64,000 nucleotides of DNA from Streptomyces coacervatus (GCF_029223485.1 NZ_JARHTP010000018.1:124001-188000); one strand, 5' to 3'; shown: positions 15,558 to 23,537, counted from the stretch's first letter. The notes: generated by a model not told the origin, from the sequence alone. Translations and numbers: made by a program.

Positions 15558-16463
15558 TCAGTCGACGGTCAGGACGAGCTTGCCCCGCACGTGCCCGGCG
15601 TCGCTGACCTGCTGGGCCGTGGCCGCCTGGCCGAGCGGGTAGGCGGTGACGGTGGTGACGACCTTGCCCGCCGCGGCGTCCTGGGCCAGGGCGGCCAGGC
15701 GGGCGGTCGAGCGCTCCTGGGACCCCTGGGAGAAGGTGATGCCCAGCTGCCGTGCACCGAAGTCGGCGATGGTGACGATGCGCTCGGTGCCGCCCCGCAG
15801 GGTGATGGAGTCCTCCAGGGCGCCCTTCCCGGCCAGATCGAACACCGCGTCAACGCCGTCGGGGGCCAGCGCCTGCACCCGCTCGACCAGGCGCTCGCCG
15901 TACACGGTCGCGGTGGCGCCGAGCGAGGTGAGGTAGTCCTGGTTGGAGGGGCCCGCGGTGGCAATCACGCGCGCTCCGCGGGCCGTGGCGAGCTGGACCG
16001 CCAGGGTGCCCACCGCTCCGGAGGCGCCGTGCATCAGCACGGTCTCCCCGGCGGCCACCCCCAGCAAGTTCAGGACCCGCTCGGCCGTCTCGCCGGCCAC
16101 CGGCAGCGCGACCGCGTGCTGCCAGTCGAGGCCGGCGGGCTTGGGGGCCACGGTGGTGGCCAGCGCGTACTGGGCGTACGAGCCGGTGTCCGACCAGCCC
16201 AGCACCTCATCGCCGACGTGGACGTCGCTCACGCCCTCACCCAGGGCGTCCACCACGCCGGCGAGCTCGCCACCGGGGACGGCGGGGAGGGTCGTCGGGC
16301 GGACGGTCTCCAGCATCCCGGAGCGGATCTTGCCGTCCAGCGCGTTCAGCCCGGCGGCCTTCACGCGGACCCGGACCTGGCCGGGGCCGGGCTGCGGGAC
16401 CTCGATGTCCGCCTCGTGCAGCACGTCCGGGCCGCCGAACTGGTCGAAAACGATTGCTTTCAT
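15558..16463 (-). CDS. Zinc-independent quinone oxidoreductase/alcohol dehydrogenase-like protein (MDR)
   Basis: A 301-aa medium-chain reductase with an N-terminal GroES-like fold (MKAIVFDQFGGPDVL) and a nucleotide-binding domain carrying GASGAVGTLAVQLA around residue 145. The cysteine ligands of a structural zinc are absent, as in quinone oxidoreductases. It would reduce quinones or enones with NADPH. It is the first gene of a minus-strand group with the ene-reductase (83-bp gap) and MarR. A strong inverted-repeat operator lies 33-77 bp upstream of its start. Confidence 0.9.
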   Translation of the reverse strand: MKAIVFDQFGGPDVLHEADIEVPQPGPGQVRVRVKAAGLNALDGKIRSGMLETVRPTTLPAVPGGELAGVVDALGEGVSDVHVGDEVLGWSDTGSYAQYALATTVAPKPAGLDWQHAVALPVAGETAERVLNLLGVAAGETVLMHGASGAVGTLAVQLATARGARVIATAGPSNQDYLTSLGATATVYGERLVERVQALAPDGVDAVFDLAGKGALEDSITLRGGTERIVTIADFGARQLGITFSQGSQERSTARLAALAQDAAAGKVVTTVTAYPLGQAATAQQVSDAGHVRGKLVLTVD

Positions 16464-16495
16464 GATGACTCCATTCGCTTCGGCCACCAAAAGCG

Positions 16496-16540
16496 TGGCT
16501 GGCCACATAATCAAGGTAACAGCAATCATGTGGCTAGCCA
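16496..16540. promoter_or_regulatory. Probable MarR operator pair
   Basis: TGGCTGGCCACAT (16496-16508) and ATGTGGCTAGCCA (16528-16540) are inverted copies with one mismatch, 19 bases apart. Each arm also contains a palindrome, TGGC-T/A-GCCA. They lie directly upstream of the quinone-oxidoreductase start and fit the short palindromes bound by MarR dimers. Confidence 0.75.
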
Positions 16541-16799
16541 AGTAATGGCGGACAGGGGCGAAGGCAGCCACCTCGCCTCGCTTCGGGGTGCGCCGACCAC
16601 TTGCATGGCCGACCACGTGTGGGGTCGGTGTGGACCGAGCCGCCCCGCCCTGCCGGCGCCGGCACCGAACCCGTCCGGGCACGTCCGCCTCCGGTCGCCC
16701 GCGCGGCGCCCGGCTGATCGCCCTGCTCCGGTAGCCCAACCCGTCGTCTATCGCCTACGATATAAAAGATGGCTGCGATGATATCAAGGGAGATGGCCG

Positions 16800-17015
16800 A
16801 TGAGTCGAACCGTGATCGACCTCGATGATCAACTGCTCGCGGAGGTGGCCAAGGCCCTCGGTACCAGCACCAAGAAGGAGACGGTGAACACCGCGCTCCG
16901 CGAGGTGCTGGAGAACCGGCGGCGGGCCCTGGCGCTCACCCGCCTGCGGGCGTCGGCGGAAGAGGGCGCCTTCGACCTCGACCTCTTTGAGAACAAGGGG
17001 AACTACCGCCGGTGA
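16800..17015 (+). CDS. vapB: VapB-family antitoxin
   Basis: A 71-aa protein of the VapB/ribbon-helix-helix-like type: SRTVIDLDDQLLAEVAKALG, then TSTKKETVNTALREVLENRR, and an acidic, aromatic C-terminal tail (GAFDLDLFENKGNYRR) that would wrap the toxin. The stop overlaps the toxin GTG by four bases, so the pair is translationally coupled. Upstream lie GATATAAAA and GATATC-containing sequence that could be an autoregulatory site. VapB neutralises VapC and represses the operon. Confidence 0.9.
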   Translation: MSRTVIDLDDQLLAEVAKALGTSTKKETVNTALREVLENRRRALALTRLRASAEEGAFDLDLFENKGNYRR

Positions 17016-17434
17016 ACGCCGCGCAATACCTCATCGACACCAGTGCGCTCGCCCGACTGCTGCGCGGCGACGCCGAGCAGTACGGATGGGACCAGGCGGC
17101 AGCCGCCGGGCTCATCGCCACCTGCCCCATCACCGAGCTGGAGTTCTTCTACAGCGCGCGTTCCCCTGCCGACCGCGCACAAGGCATCGAAGACATGCGC
17201 CTGGTCTTCGGCTGGGTGCCGGTCGACGACCGCGCCTACGACCGCGCCTGGCGGGTCCAGGAGGTTCTCACCCAGCGCGGACAGCACCGCAGCGCCGGGG
17301 CCGTCGATCTGGTGGTGGCCGCCACGGCCGAGTTGCAGGGGCTCACTCTGCTGCACCGCGACCGGGACTTCGAGTGCATCGCCGCCGTCACCGGCCAGGC
17401 ACTCCAGTGGTACGGCCCTGAAGCAGGCAAGTGA
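17012..17434 (+). CDS. vapC: VapC-family PIN-domain toxin ribonuclease
   Basis: A 140-aa PIN domain. The acidic metal-binding residues are visible as LIDTSALARLL (first Asp), ITELEFFYS (Glu), AGAVDLVVAATAELQG (third Asp) and HRDRDFECIAAV near the end. VapC toxins cleave specific RNAs such as tRNAs or rRNA loops when free of VapB. All catalytic acids appear present, so it is likely active. It lies just before tRNA fragment 3, at the right edge of an att-bounded module, where a toxin-antitoxin pair would help stabilise the element. Confidence 0.9.
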   Translation: MNAAQYLIDTSALARLLRGDAEQYGWDQAAAAGLIATCPITELEFFYSARSPADRAQGIEDMRLVFGWVPVDDRAYDRAWRVQEVLTQRGQHRSAGAVDLVVAATAELQGLTLLHRDRDFECIAAVTGQALQWYGPEAGK

Positions 17435-17568
17435 GCCAGGTGCAGGCAGGCCGCTTCGCCGGATGGCTCTCCACTCGCGAAGCGCTCCCCGAGCCGGACA
17501 TGCGAGACAGCCGAGCCGCGAGCGGAGCCCGTTCACTCAGGCGCTCGGCCCGCCGCGCTTCGGAGCCG

Positions 17569-17620
17569 TGCCCACAGCGTGCCCGTAAGAACGGACAACC
17601 ACGGTCAACAGCGGCGCGAA
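17569..17620 (+). repeat. Copy C of the ~48-bp dispersed block
   Basis: GTGCCCACAGCGTGCCCGTA followed by the core ACAACCACGGTCAACAGCGG. It is 62 bases upstream of tRNA fragment 3. The sequence between the two resembles that between copy A and fragment 1, including ACATAAGTGCAGGTCA versus ACATAACTGCAGGTCA. Confidence 0.8.
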
Positions 17621-17681
17621 CCAGTTCTCGCGAGGCGGCCGCTACGCCACATAAGTGCAGGTCAACGATCACATGACCTTC

Positions 17682-17738
17682 CAAGCACCGTCGCTTCCCA
17701 AGCTGAGAGCGCGAGTTCGACTCTCGTCACCCGCTCCA
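17682..17738 (+). repeat. att-like copy 3: 3' end of tRNA-Gly(CCC)
   Basis: Matches copies 1 and 2 over 57 bp with two substitutions (CAAGCACCG for CAAGCGCCG, and TTCGACTCT for TTCGATTCT). The 5' half of the tRNA is absent. Confidence 0.86.
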
Positions 17739-17743
17739 TTTGA

Positions 17744-17768
17744 AACCCCAGGTCAGTGGCCTGGGGTT
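17744..17768 (+). terminator. Hairpin after tRNA fragment 3
   Basis: AACCCCAGG / CCTGGGGTT with a 7-base loop, in the same place as the hairpins after fragments 1 and 2. Confidence 0.75.
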
Positions 17769-17974
17769 GTTGCTTCACTGCAGCTCCGTCGGCGCCTTTG
17801 TCGCCGCCACGCAGTCGAAAGATTGGGCACGCGGTGGGTACGCTCGCGTGCCTCCCGGTCACCGGGATCGGCATCGGCGATGCGCCGCAGCGGATCGGCT
17901 CTGCGCTCTGCCGATCCGCCGGGGCCTCGGAGTCACGGGGGGGGACCCTTGTGGGGCCCGGCCACGATCCGAGT

Positions 17975-18880
17975 TCAGCGGAGCAACCATGTCAGCACCG
18001 TTGTCATCAGGAACACGGCGACCGCCGCAAGCCAGACCACAAGCCGTGTCGGCCCCGAAGGTCTGGGCGCCCGGTCGTCTTCCCCCCGTGACAGCAGTGC
18101 ATCCGCGAACGCCTGCGCGGTTTGCGGTCGTTCCTCGGGTTCTACGGACAGCGCTGCACGAAGAAGTGTTGCGATGCCGTCCGGAACCCCGAGCTCTCTG
18201 GGAATCGTCGGCAACGATGACGTCGATGTCCGCTGCGGCACAAGGACTGCGCGACCGCCCGTACCGAACGGCTTGTGCCCGGTCAACAGCTCGAACGCGA
18301 CGACACCGAGGGCGTACACGTCGGCTCGACCGTCGAACCCGCCGGTCTGGAAGGCCTGTTCGGGTGCCATGTACGCGGGAGTGCCGGTGGTCACGGTCAG
18401 CCCCGACGCGTCAGCCAGTTGCTTCGCGCTGCCGAGGTCCGCGACAAGTACGGCAATGGGTGTGCGGTCGGCGTGGAGGAGGAGGTTCGACGGCTTGATG
18501 TCGCGGTGGATGACGCCTGCTTCATGGAGCACCTGAACGGCGTACCCGGCCTCGGCCGCCAACTGGAGGGCCTCCGCAGGCCGACAGTGCCCTATCTTCT
18601 CGGCCAGAGTGCCGCCCCGGACGTAGTCCATGACGAAGTACGGTCGGTCGTCCTGGACACCGACGTCGTGAACACGCACGACACGTGGGCTGGAGATCCT
18701 GCGGAGCAGCCTCGCCTCCGCCAGAAAGCGTTGTCGCACATCGGCGTTCGAAGCCCAGTTGTCGGCCAGCACCTTGACCGCGACATCGGTGTCGAGCTCG
18801 GGGTCGTATGCCTTCCAGACAGTGGCGAACGAACCGGCTCCCAGCCTGTCCTCAAGGAGATAACGACCTAGCTTCTGCAT
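17975..18880 (-). CDS. Membrane-anchored Ser/Thr protein kinase
   Basis: A 301-aa Hanks-type kinase with the Gly-rich loop LGAGSFATVW (residues 13-22), the VAIK-type lysine in VAVKVL (K36), the catalytic loop HRDIKPSNLL (125-134) and VADLGS (D148) in place of DFG. The activation segment GTPAYMAPEQ and the GVVAFELLTGHKPF region are also present. All catalytic residues are intact. Instead of an extracellular sensor it ends in a short linker and one C-terminal transmembrane helix (about 281-299). It is divergent from a sigma factor and two exported proteins in the same att-bounded module, which suggests a small signalling unit. Confidence 0.92.
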   Translation of the reverse strand: MQKLGRYLLEDRLGAGSFATVWKAYDPELDTDVAVKVLADNWASNADVRQRFLAEARLLRRISSPRVVRVHDVGVQDDRPYFVMDYVRGGTLAEKIGHCRPAEALQLAAEAGYAVQVLHEAGVIHRDIKPSNLLLHADRTPIAVLVADLGSAKQLADASGLTVTTGTPAYMAPEQAFQTGGFDGRADVYALGVVAFELLTGHKPFGTGGRAVLVPQRTSTSSLPTIPRELGVPDGIATLLRAALSVEPEERPQTAQAFADALLSRGEDDRAPRPSGPTRLVVWLAAVAVFLMTTVLTWLLR

Positions 18881-18905
18881 GCGGCAACATTTTCCCTGAG
18901 GCGAT

Positions 18906-18932
18906 GCGGCGGATACGGCGGATACGGTGGAT
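18906..18932. repeat. Short tandem repeats in the kinase/sigma promoter
   Basis: Two exact 9-base units, GGCGGATAC, are followed by the variant GGTGGATGG, directly between the divergent kinase and sigma-factor genes. They could be regulator half-sites or simple repeats. Confidence 0.5.
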
Positions 18933-18995
18933 GGGGCTGGGAACTACTGTGCGACCCTGTGGGGTCCAGGTCGGACGATATCGGGGGACAGCAGG

Positions 18996-19541
18996 GTGTT
19001 CGAAAAGGATGAGCTGACGCAGCTCGTGACGTCTGCCCAGGCCGGTGACCGGGCGTCCCTGGACCGCCTCCTCGTCAGGCTTCGGCCCACGGTCATGCGC
19101 CGCTGCTCCAGGTTTCTTCCGCACCACGCCGACGCCGAAGAGGCCGCGCAGGATGCCCTGTTGTCCATCAGCACACATCTGCACGAGTACACCGGGCGAG
19201 GCTCGTTCCTCGGTTGGGTGACCGTGATCTCGTCGAACGCCGCCAGGGCCACGTATCGCTCGATGCGCCGGCGCGCGGAGGACAGTCATGCGGTCGTTCC
19301 CGACGGGATCGACCCTCGGACGACGAGCGTCATCGCGGGGACCCGCCTGGACCTGATGGAATCGCTCGCCGCACTGGAGGAGCGGCACCCGGCCCTGGTG
19401 GAGTCCTTCGTGCTCCGTGATCTCGGCGATCTGACCTATCTTCAGGTCGCCGAGATCACCGACGCTCCGCTGGGCACGGTCAAGGACCGCATCCATCAGG
19501 CTCGCCGCTTCATGCGCGACCGTCTCGGCGGTGGCTTCTGA
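18996..19541 (+). CDS. ECF-like RNA polymerase sigma factor
   Basis: A 181-aa sigma-70 protein. Region 2 reads RLRPTVMRRCSRFLPHHADA, then EEAAQDALLSISTHLHEYTG and FLGWVTVISSNAARATYRSM. Region 4 reads ALVESFVLRDLGDLTYLQV, then the helix-turn-helix APLGTVKDRIHQARRFMRDRL. GTG 18996 is chosen because the protein then begins just before region 2. The 3' end overlaps the following exported-protein gene by 11 bases, so the two are coupled. No zinc-finger anti-sigma gene is present. Confidence 0.88.
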   Translation: MFEKDELTQLVTSAQAGDRASLDRLLVRLRPTVMRRCSRFLPHHADAEEAAQDALLSISTHLHEYTGRGSFLGWVTVISSNAARATYRSMRRRAEDSHAVVPDGIDPRTTSVIAGTRLDLMESLAALEERHPALVESFVLRDLGDLTYLQVAEITDAPLGTVKDRIHQARRFMRDRLGGGF

Positions 19542-20349
19542 GACGCCCCGGCTCTCCGCTTCCGAACGGCATCAGCTCGACCGGTGGCCGGGGGGTGCTG
19601 CCGTGCGGGGTCGGACGATCGTCGTCATCCTGGCGGTAGCCGCCGGACTCGGTCTGCTGACCGGCCGGTTCGTCCTGCCTCCGCCCTCTGCTCCGGCTAC
19701 CCCGAAGGTAACGCCAGGCGCCGCGGCCTCCTCGTCGGGTAACAGCTCTCCCATGCCGAAACCCGCGAGCGGCCCCATGACGAACCGGCACTTGTTGACA
19801 GCGGCCGAGTTCAGGAAGGTCGGCCTCTCCAAACCCATCTACGTGCGGGATCGCGTCGGAGACGGCAACTACGCCAACGCGGTCTGCACCGGCGAGAAGA
19901 CCCTCGGCGAGACCCTGGGATCGTACGGCGCGCACTTCCGCGGGTTGGCGACGAGCAAGGACACAGGCAACGACGACCCCACCACGGCGGCGAACAGCGA
20001 AAATCAGGTCGCACGCGAAGTCGCCGACGACGCCGGAAGCCGGGCACTGGCCCAGAACTTCGCCGAACGGCTGCTGTTGGAGGAAGTGCCGTGCCAGAGC
20101 GAACCGGCCACCCACTGGATCTACGGGCCGACGCACACGATCGACGTCGCTGCGGACATCACCGCGAGTTGGATGGGCGTGTACGACGGCGACCAGAACA
20201 CCAAAGGGACCGCACCACGAGGCAAGGAGCCCTGTGGAGGCATCGCCGTACTCCGCAACGGCTCTCACTACGGGGTCCTGGAGGTGCATGCCTGCCTGGA
20301 CACGGCCGCGATGACGCGGATCGTCCGTGCGGCCGTGACAAGGCTCTGA
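19531..20349 (+). CDS. Membrane-anchored extracellular protein, paralogue of the next gene
   Basis: A 272-aa protein: a short cytoplasmic part, one transmembrane helix (about 31-52), a Pro/Ser linker, then an extracytoplasmic domain of about 190 residues. The outer domain shows LLTAAEFRKVGL, AVCTGEKTLGETLG, HWIYGPTHTIDV and GGIAVLRNGSHYGVLEVHAC. The same order of motifs occurs in the protein at 20487-21185, so they are paralogues. Paired cysteines suggest disulfides. It faintly resembles the extracellular sensor domains found with actinomycete Ser/Thr kinases (PknH type), but this is not firm. It probably works with the adjacent sigma factor and kinase. Confidence 0.68.
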   Translation: MASETPRLSASERHQLDRWPGGAAVRGRTIVVILAVAAGLGLLTGRFVLPPPSAPATPKVTPGAAASSSGNSSPMPKPASGPMTNRHLLTAAEFRKVGLSKPIYVRDRVGDGNYANAVCTGEKTLGETLGSYGAHFRGLATSKDTGNDDPTTAANSENQVAREVADDAGSRALAQNFAERLLLEEVPCQSEPATHWIYGPTHTIDVAADITASWMGVYDGDQNTKGTAPRGKEPCGGIAVLRNGSHYGVLEVHACLDTAAMTRIVRAAVTRL

Positions 20350-20373
20350 GACCACTCCCACCTTCCCGACTGA

Positions 20374-20392
20374 TGTGATGTGGATCACATCA
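20374..20392. promoter_or_regulatory. CRP-like palindrome between the two exported-protein genes
   Basis: TGTGA-TGTGGA-TCACA (20374-20389) has the exact arms and 6-base spacer of the classical CRP box. An overlapping longer palindrome is TGATGTG-GAT-CACATCA (20376-20392). It lies about 95 bp upstream of the gene at 20487 and 25 bp after the previous stop. Confidence 0.6.
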
Positions 20393-20486
20393 AACTCGGC
20401 AGGCCGCCGTCCAACATTCCCCGCGCCTCCGGCATCTCCCAGGTGTGCGACGACGCCAAACGCGTCGCGACCAGACAGGGGATGAG

Positions 20487-21185
20487 ATGAACGACAACCA
20501 GGCAGCCGACAGGAAGTTCCCGCTTCGCCGTCGTACCGCAGGAGCAGCCGCCGCCGTCGGGGCCGCGCTGCTCGCGGTCGGGATCGGCGCGCTTCCCGCC
20601 GCCGGCGCGGACACGAGCGCTGCGAGCCGGTCGGCAACCGCGCTCACCGCCGCTGCTGCTGCCGCGCCCGGCCTCGGATCCGCCGCCCTGATGCAGAGTG
20701 ACGACTTCTTCCAGCAGGGTCTGACCCCGGTCGGCGCGACCGTGAACCTGACCGGGAAGCAAGCTCTTTCGGCGTGCTCCGGCGAGGAGACGATGCGAGC
20801 ACTGACCAAGGGGAAGGCCGCCGCCTATGCCGACGTGACCTGGGCCTTCGACACCAACCGCACCTCGCTGACCGAATCCGTCGCGGACGGTTCCACCGAC
20901 ACGTCGGCGGCCTCGTACGAGAAGCAGCTCAACAAGATGGTGCGCAGCTGCCAGGACGAGCCGCAAGGTCACTGGTACTACGGCAAGGGACACGCGCTCA
21001 CCGTCAAGGCCGGCAACGGCAGTTGGTACCCGGCCTTCAACGGCGCCGGCAAGGTCGCCGGCGGCATCGCGGTGATCCGTAGTGGCCACAGGTTCGGCAT
21101 CGTCGAACTCTCCGGCCAGCCCAGCGACGACCCCGGCTACATGGAAGGCATCACTGCCGGTGCCGTCAACCGACTGGCCCACTGA
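20487..21185 (+). CDS. Exported protein, paralogue of the preceding membrane-anchored protein
   Basis: A 232-aa protein with an N-terminal signal peptide (basic PLRRR, then an Ala/Gly-rich hydrophobic core ending near PAAGA, residues about 12-40). The mature domain carries ALSACSGEETMRALTKG, MVRSCQDEPQGHWYYGKGHA and GGIAVIRSGHRFGIVELSG. These align with VCTGEKTLGE, HWIYGPTHT and GGIAVLRNGSHYG of the preceding protein. Two cysteines could form a disulfide. The start at 20487 follows GGGATGAG; an upstream in-frame start at 20445 would add basic residues. A CRP-like palindrome precedes it. The function is unknown. Confidence 0.72.
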   Translation: MNDNQAADRKFPLRRRTAGAAAAVGAALLAVGIGALPAAGADTSAASRSATALTAAAAAAPGLGSAALMQSDDFFQQGLTPVGATVNLTGKQALSACSGEETMRALTKGKAAAYADVTWAFDTNRTSLTESVADGSTDTSAASYEKQLNKMVRSCQDEPQGHWYYGKGHALTVKAGNGSWYPAFNGAGKVAGGIAVIRSGHRFGIVELSGQPSDDPGYMEGITAGAVNRLAH

Positions 21186-21412
21186 CTGATCTCGCTGCGC
21201 CACGGCATGCCTCCTCGCGAAAAGGTGCTCTTCGGGGTGCTCGGACGTGAGGCGGCGGGTCTCTGCCACAAGTGAACAGACTCCTGACGGCAGCCGAGCA
21301 GCACCATGGGCGGGTGCTTCGGCAATGGCTTCTGCCGACCGATGCTCGCGCCCGGCCCTGGTGCCCCTCTGTCGGCGCGCACGGGCTCGCTGCTGTCTCT
21401 GGAGGCGGGCGG

Positions 21413-21501
21413 CGTGCCCATAGCGTGCCCTTCAGTGCGGACAACCACGGTCAGCAGCGGTGTCACCGGGTCCTCTCGTTCGATTCTCGTCACCCGCTCC
21501 A
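21413..21501 (+). repeat. Copy D of the dispersed block plus a 24-bp tRNA-Gly stub
   Basis: The ~48-bp block (21413-21460) is followed by only the last 24 bases of the tRNA-Gly fragment (21478-21501, GTTCGATTCTCGTCACCCGC plus TCCA). About 33 bases of the usual 57-bp fragment are missing, and the region after it lacks the terminator hairpin. It appears to be a degenerate attachment site at the right edge of the array. Confidence 0.75.
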
Positions 21502-21530
21502 TGCGCCCCCAGGTCATAAACCGCGACGGC

Positions 21531-22490
21531 TCAGAGGGCCTGCCGAACCGTAAGTTTCGGATGGTCGATGTCGGGGAGCCAGTCACGCTGCGGCGTGTAG
21601 TCCAGCCAGCGTCGGCTACGGCCGGCCTCGGTGAAGCCTCGTAGCAAGGTGTCGAGCAAGGGATGGCGGGAGGACTCGCGCCAGGCCAGCGACCACGCAT
21701 ACAGCGGTGTCGGCTCGACGAGCGGTATGCAGCGCAGGCGCGTGTGGTCCGGCAGCGGCGCGTCGGCGGGGAAGAGGGTGAAGCCGTCGGGTTCGGTGCG
21801 GAGGTGCTGCACAAGGTGGTCCAGGCCCAGATTGGGGCCATCGTGCCGCCGAGTGATCCGGAATTCGTCGGCGAAGCGGCCCAGGAAGTCCAGCCGACTC
21901 AGTTCGGCCGGGCACCACAACACGCTGCCGCGCAGGTCGGCCGGGCGCAGTGCGTGGGCGCCGGCCAGCGGGTGAGAGGGGCTGACCACCGCATCGACGG
22001 GTTCCAGCCGCACCAGCCGCTGAGTGAGTCCTGCGTCCCGGCCGTCGGGCAGTGGGTGCACCCGGCCGAATCCCAGGTCCGTGTCTCCGCGCAGCAACGC
22101 CCCCGCGACTGACGACCAGTCACGTCCTGGGCTCGGCTCCCACCGCACCGGGCCGAGTTCCTGAACCGCGTCGGCAACAGTGCGCATCGGCGCGTACAGA
22201 TGCCCCCATGTGTCGATCCGTACGACCGGACCGGCGCCCGTCACCGCCGCGATCGCGCGCTCGCCCGCCACCAGCGCCTCACGCGCGGCCGGCAGGAACC
22301 GCTCCCCCGCCTCGCTCAGCCGGGTGCCGCCCTGGCGCTCGAACAACCGCACCGCCAGCAGCTTCTCCAGCCGCGCGATGCGCTTGGACAGCGCCTGCTG
22401 GCTGGTGTTCAGCTCGGCGGCGGCCCGCCCGAAGTGCAGCGTCCGGGCGGTCGCGACAAAAGCCCGGACCAGCGCGAGGTCGAGGTCCAT
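21531..22490 (-). CDS. LysR-family transcriptional regulator
   Basis: A 319-aa LysR protein. The N-terminal helix-turn-helix domain reads LALVRAFVATARTLHFGRAA, then ELNTSQQALSKRIARLEKLL, followed by the periplasmic-binding-protein-like effector domain. ATG 22490 gives the usual N-terminus MDLDLALVRAF; ATG 22502 would add four residues. It is divergent from a quinone-oxidoreductase-like gene (126-bp intergenic region), the usual layout in which LysR activates its neighbour. Confidence 0.9.
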   Translation of the reverse strand: MDLDLALVRAFVATARTLHFGRAAAELNTSQQALSKRIARLEKLLAVRLFERQGGTRLSEAGERFLPAAREALVAGERAIAAVTGAGPVVRIDTWGHLYAPMRTVADAVQELGPVRWEPSPGRDWSSVAGALLRGDTDLGFGRVHPLPDGRDAGLTQRLVRLEPVDAVVSPSHPLAGAHALRPADLRGSVLWCPAELSRLDFLGRFADEFRITRRHDGPNLGLDHLVQHLRTEPDGFTLFPADAPLPDHTRLRCIPLVEPTPLYAWSLAWRESSRHPLLDTLLRGFTEAGRSRRWLDYTPQRDWLPDIDHPKLTVRQAL

Positions 22491-22616
22491 GCTGCTGACC
22501 ATATGCGACAACCCCAAGTTGTCGGCCAGGCAGCTTCGTTGTTGGCAGAGCCGCCCCTCCACACGGTCGGATGGTCCCAGAAGACACCACCGCGGACCAC
22601 CGAGGAGATGACCACG

Positions 22617-23537
22617 ATGAAGGCCTTCATGCCGACCGGAGATCCCGCCGAGCCGGTCGTGCTCGCCGATGTCCCAGAGCCGACACCACGCCCCAACGAG
22701 GCTCTGGTGAAGGTCGAAGCGTTCTCGGTCAACCGGGGTGAGACGTTCAAGCTGGAGAAGCCCGCCTCCGGCGATCGCCCGGGCAAGGACATCGCGGGGC
22801 TGGTGGTGCAGTCGGCCGCCGACGGCAGCGGACCGTCCGGGGTCACCCGGGTCGTCGGCCACCCCATGGAAGGAGGCTGGGCGGAGTACGTGGCTGTGCC
22901 GACCGACGCGCTCGCCGAGCTGGCGGACAACGTCTCCGTGCTTCAGGGCGCGGCGCTGCCGCTGGCCGGGCTCACCGCGCTGCGGCTGCTGCGCGCTGCC
23001 GGACCGGTGCTGGGACGGCGGATCCTGCTGACCGGTGCCTCCGGAGGCGTGGGCCACTTCGTCACGGAACTCGCGGCCGCCGCCGGGGCTCAGGTCACCG
23101 CTGTGACCAGGAACGTCGATCGCGGCGCCCGGCTCACCGAACTCGGCGCCACCGAGATCGTCCAGAACGTCACCGCTGCCCAGGGCCCTTACGACATCGT
23201 GCTGGAGTCGACCGGCGGACAGACCCTCTCCCTCGCGCTCGCGCGGCTCGCCAGGCGCGGCACGCTGATCTGGTTCGGTCAGGCCAGCCGCACACCGGCG
23301 ACGCTCGACTTCTTCGACTTCTTCGCCGGACCCGAATCGGCTGTCGTCCGCCATTTCCACTACCTCGACGCGGACAGCCGCCTCGACGACGACCTGACGG
23401 CGCTCGTCCGGCTGACCGCCGAAGGCCGCCTGCACCCCGAGATCGGCCGTGTCACGGACTGGGCCGACACCGCGACCACCCTCACCGACCTGCGCGACCG
23501 CCGCATCCGGGGCAAGGCCGTCCTCACCCTGTCCTGA
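22617..23537 (+). CDS. Zinc-independent MDR oxidoreductase (quinone oxidoreductase-like)
   Basis: A 306-aa medium-chain reductase with an N-terminal catalytic fold (VKVEAFSVNRGETFKLE), GWAEYVAVP, and the nucleotide-binding GASGGVGHFVTELAAAAGA around residue 140. No zinc-binding cysteines are seen. GAGGAG lies at proper distance for ATG 22617 and directly abuts ATG 22608, so the shorter start is preferred. It is opposite the LysR gene and 47 bp before an NTF2-like gene on the same strand, so it is likely a LysR-controlled two-gene operon. The substrate is unknown. Confidence 0.88.
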   Translation: MKAFMPTGDPAEPVVLADVPEPTPRPNEALVKVEAFSVNRGETFKLEKPASGDRPGKDIAGLVVQSAADGSGPSGVTRVVGHPMEGGWAEYVAVPTDALAELADNVSVLQGAALPLAGLTALRLLRAAGPVLGRRILLTGASGGVGHFVTELAAAAGAQVTAVTRNVDRGARLTELGATEIVQNVTAAQGPYDIVLESTGGQTLSLALARLARRGTLIWFGQASRTPATLDFFDFFAGPESAVVRHFHYLDADSRLDDDLTALVRLTAEGRLHPEIGRVTDWADTATTLTDLRDRRIRGKAVLTLS

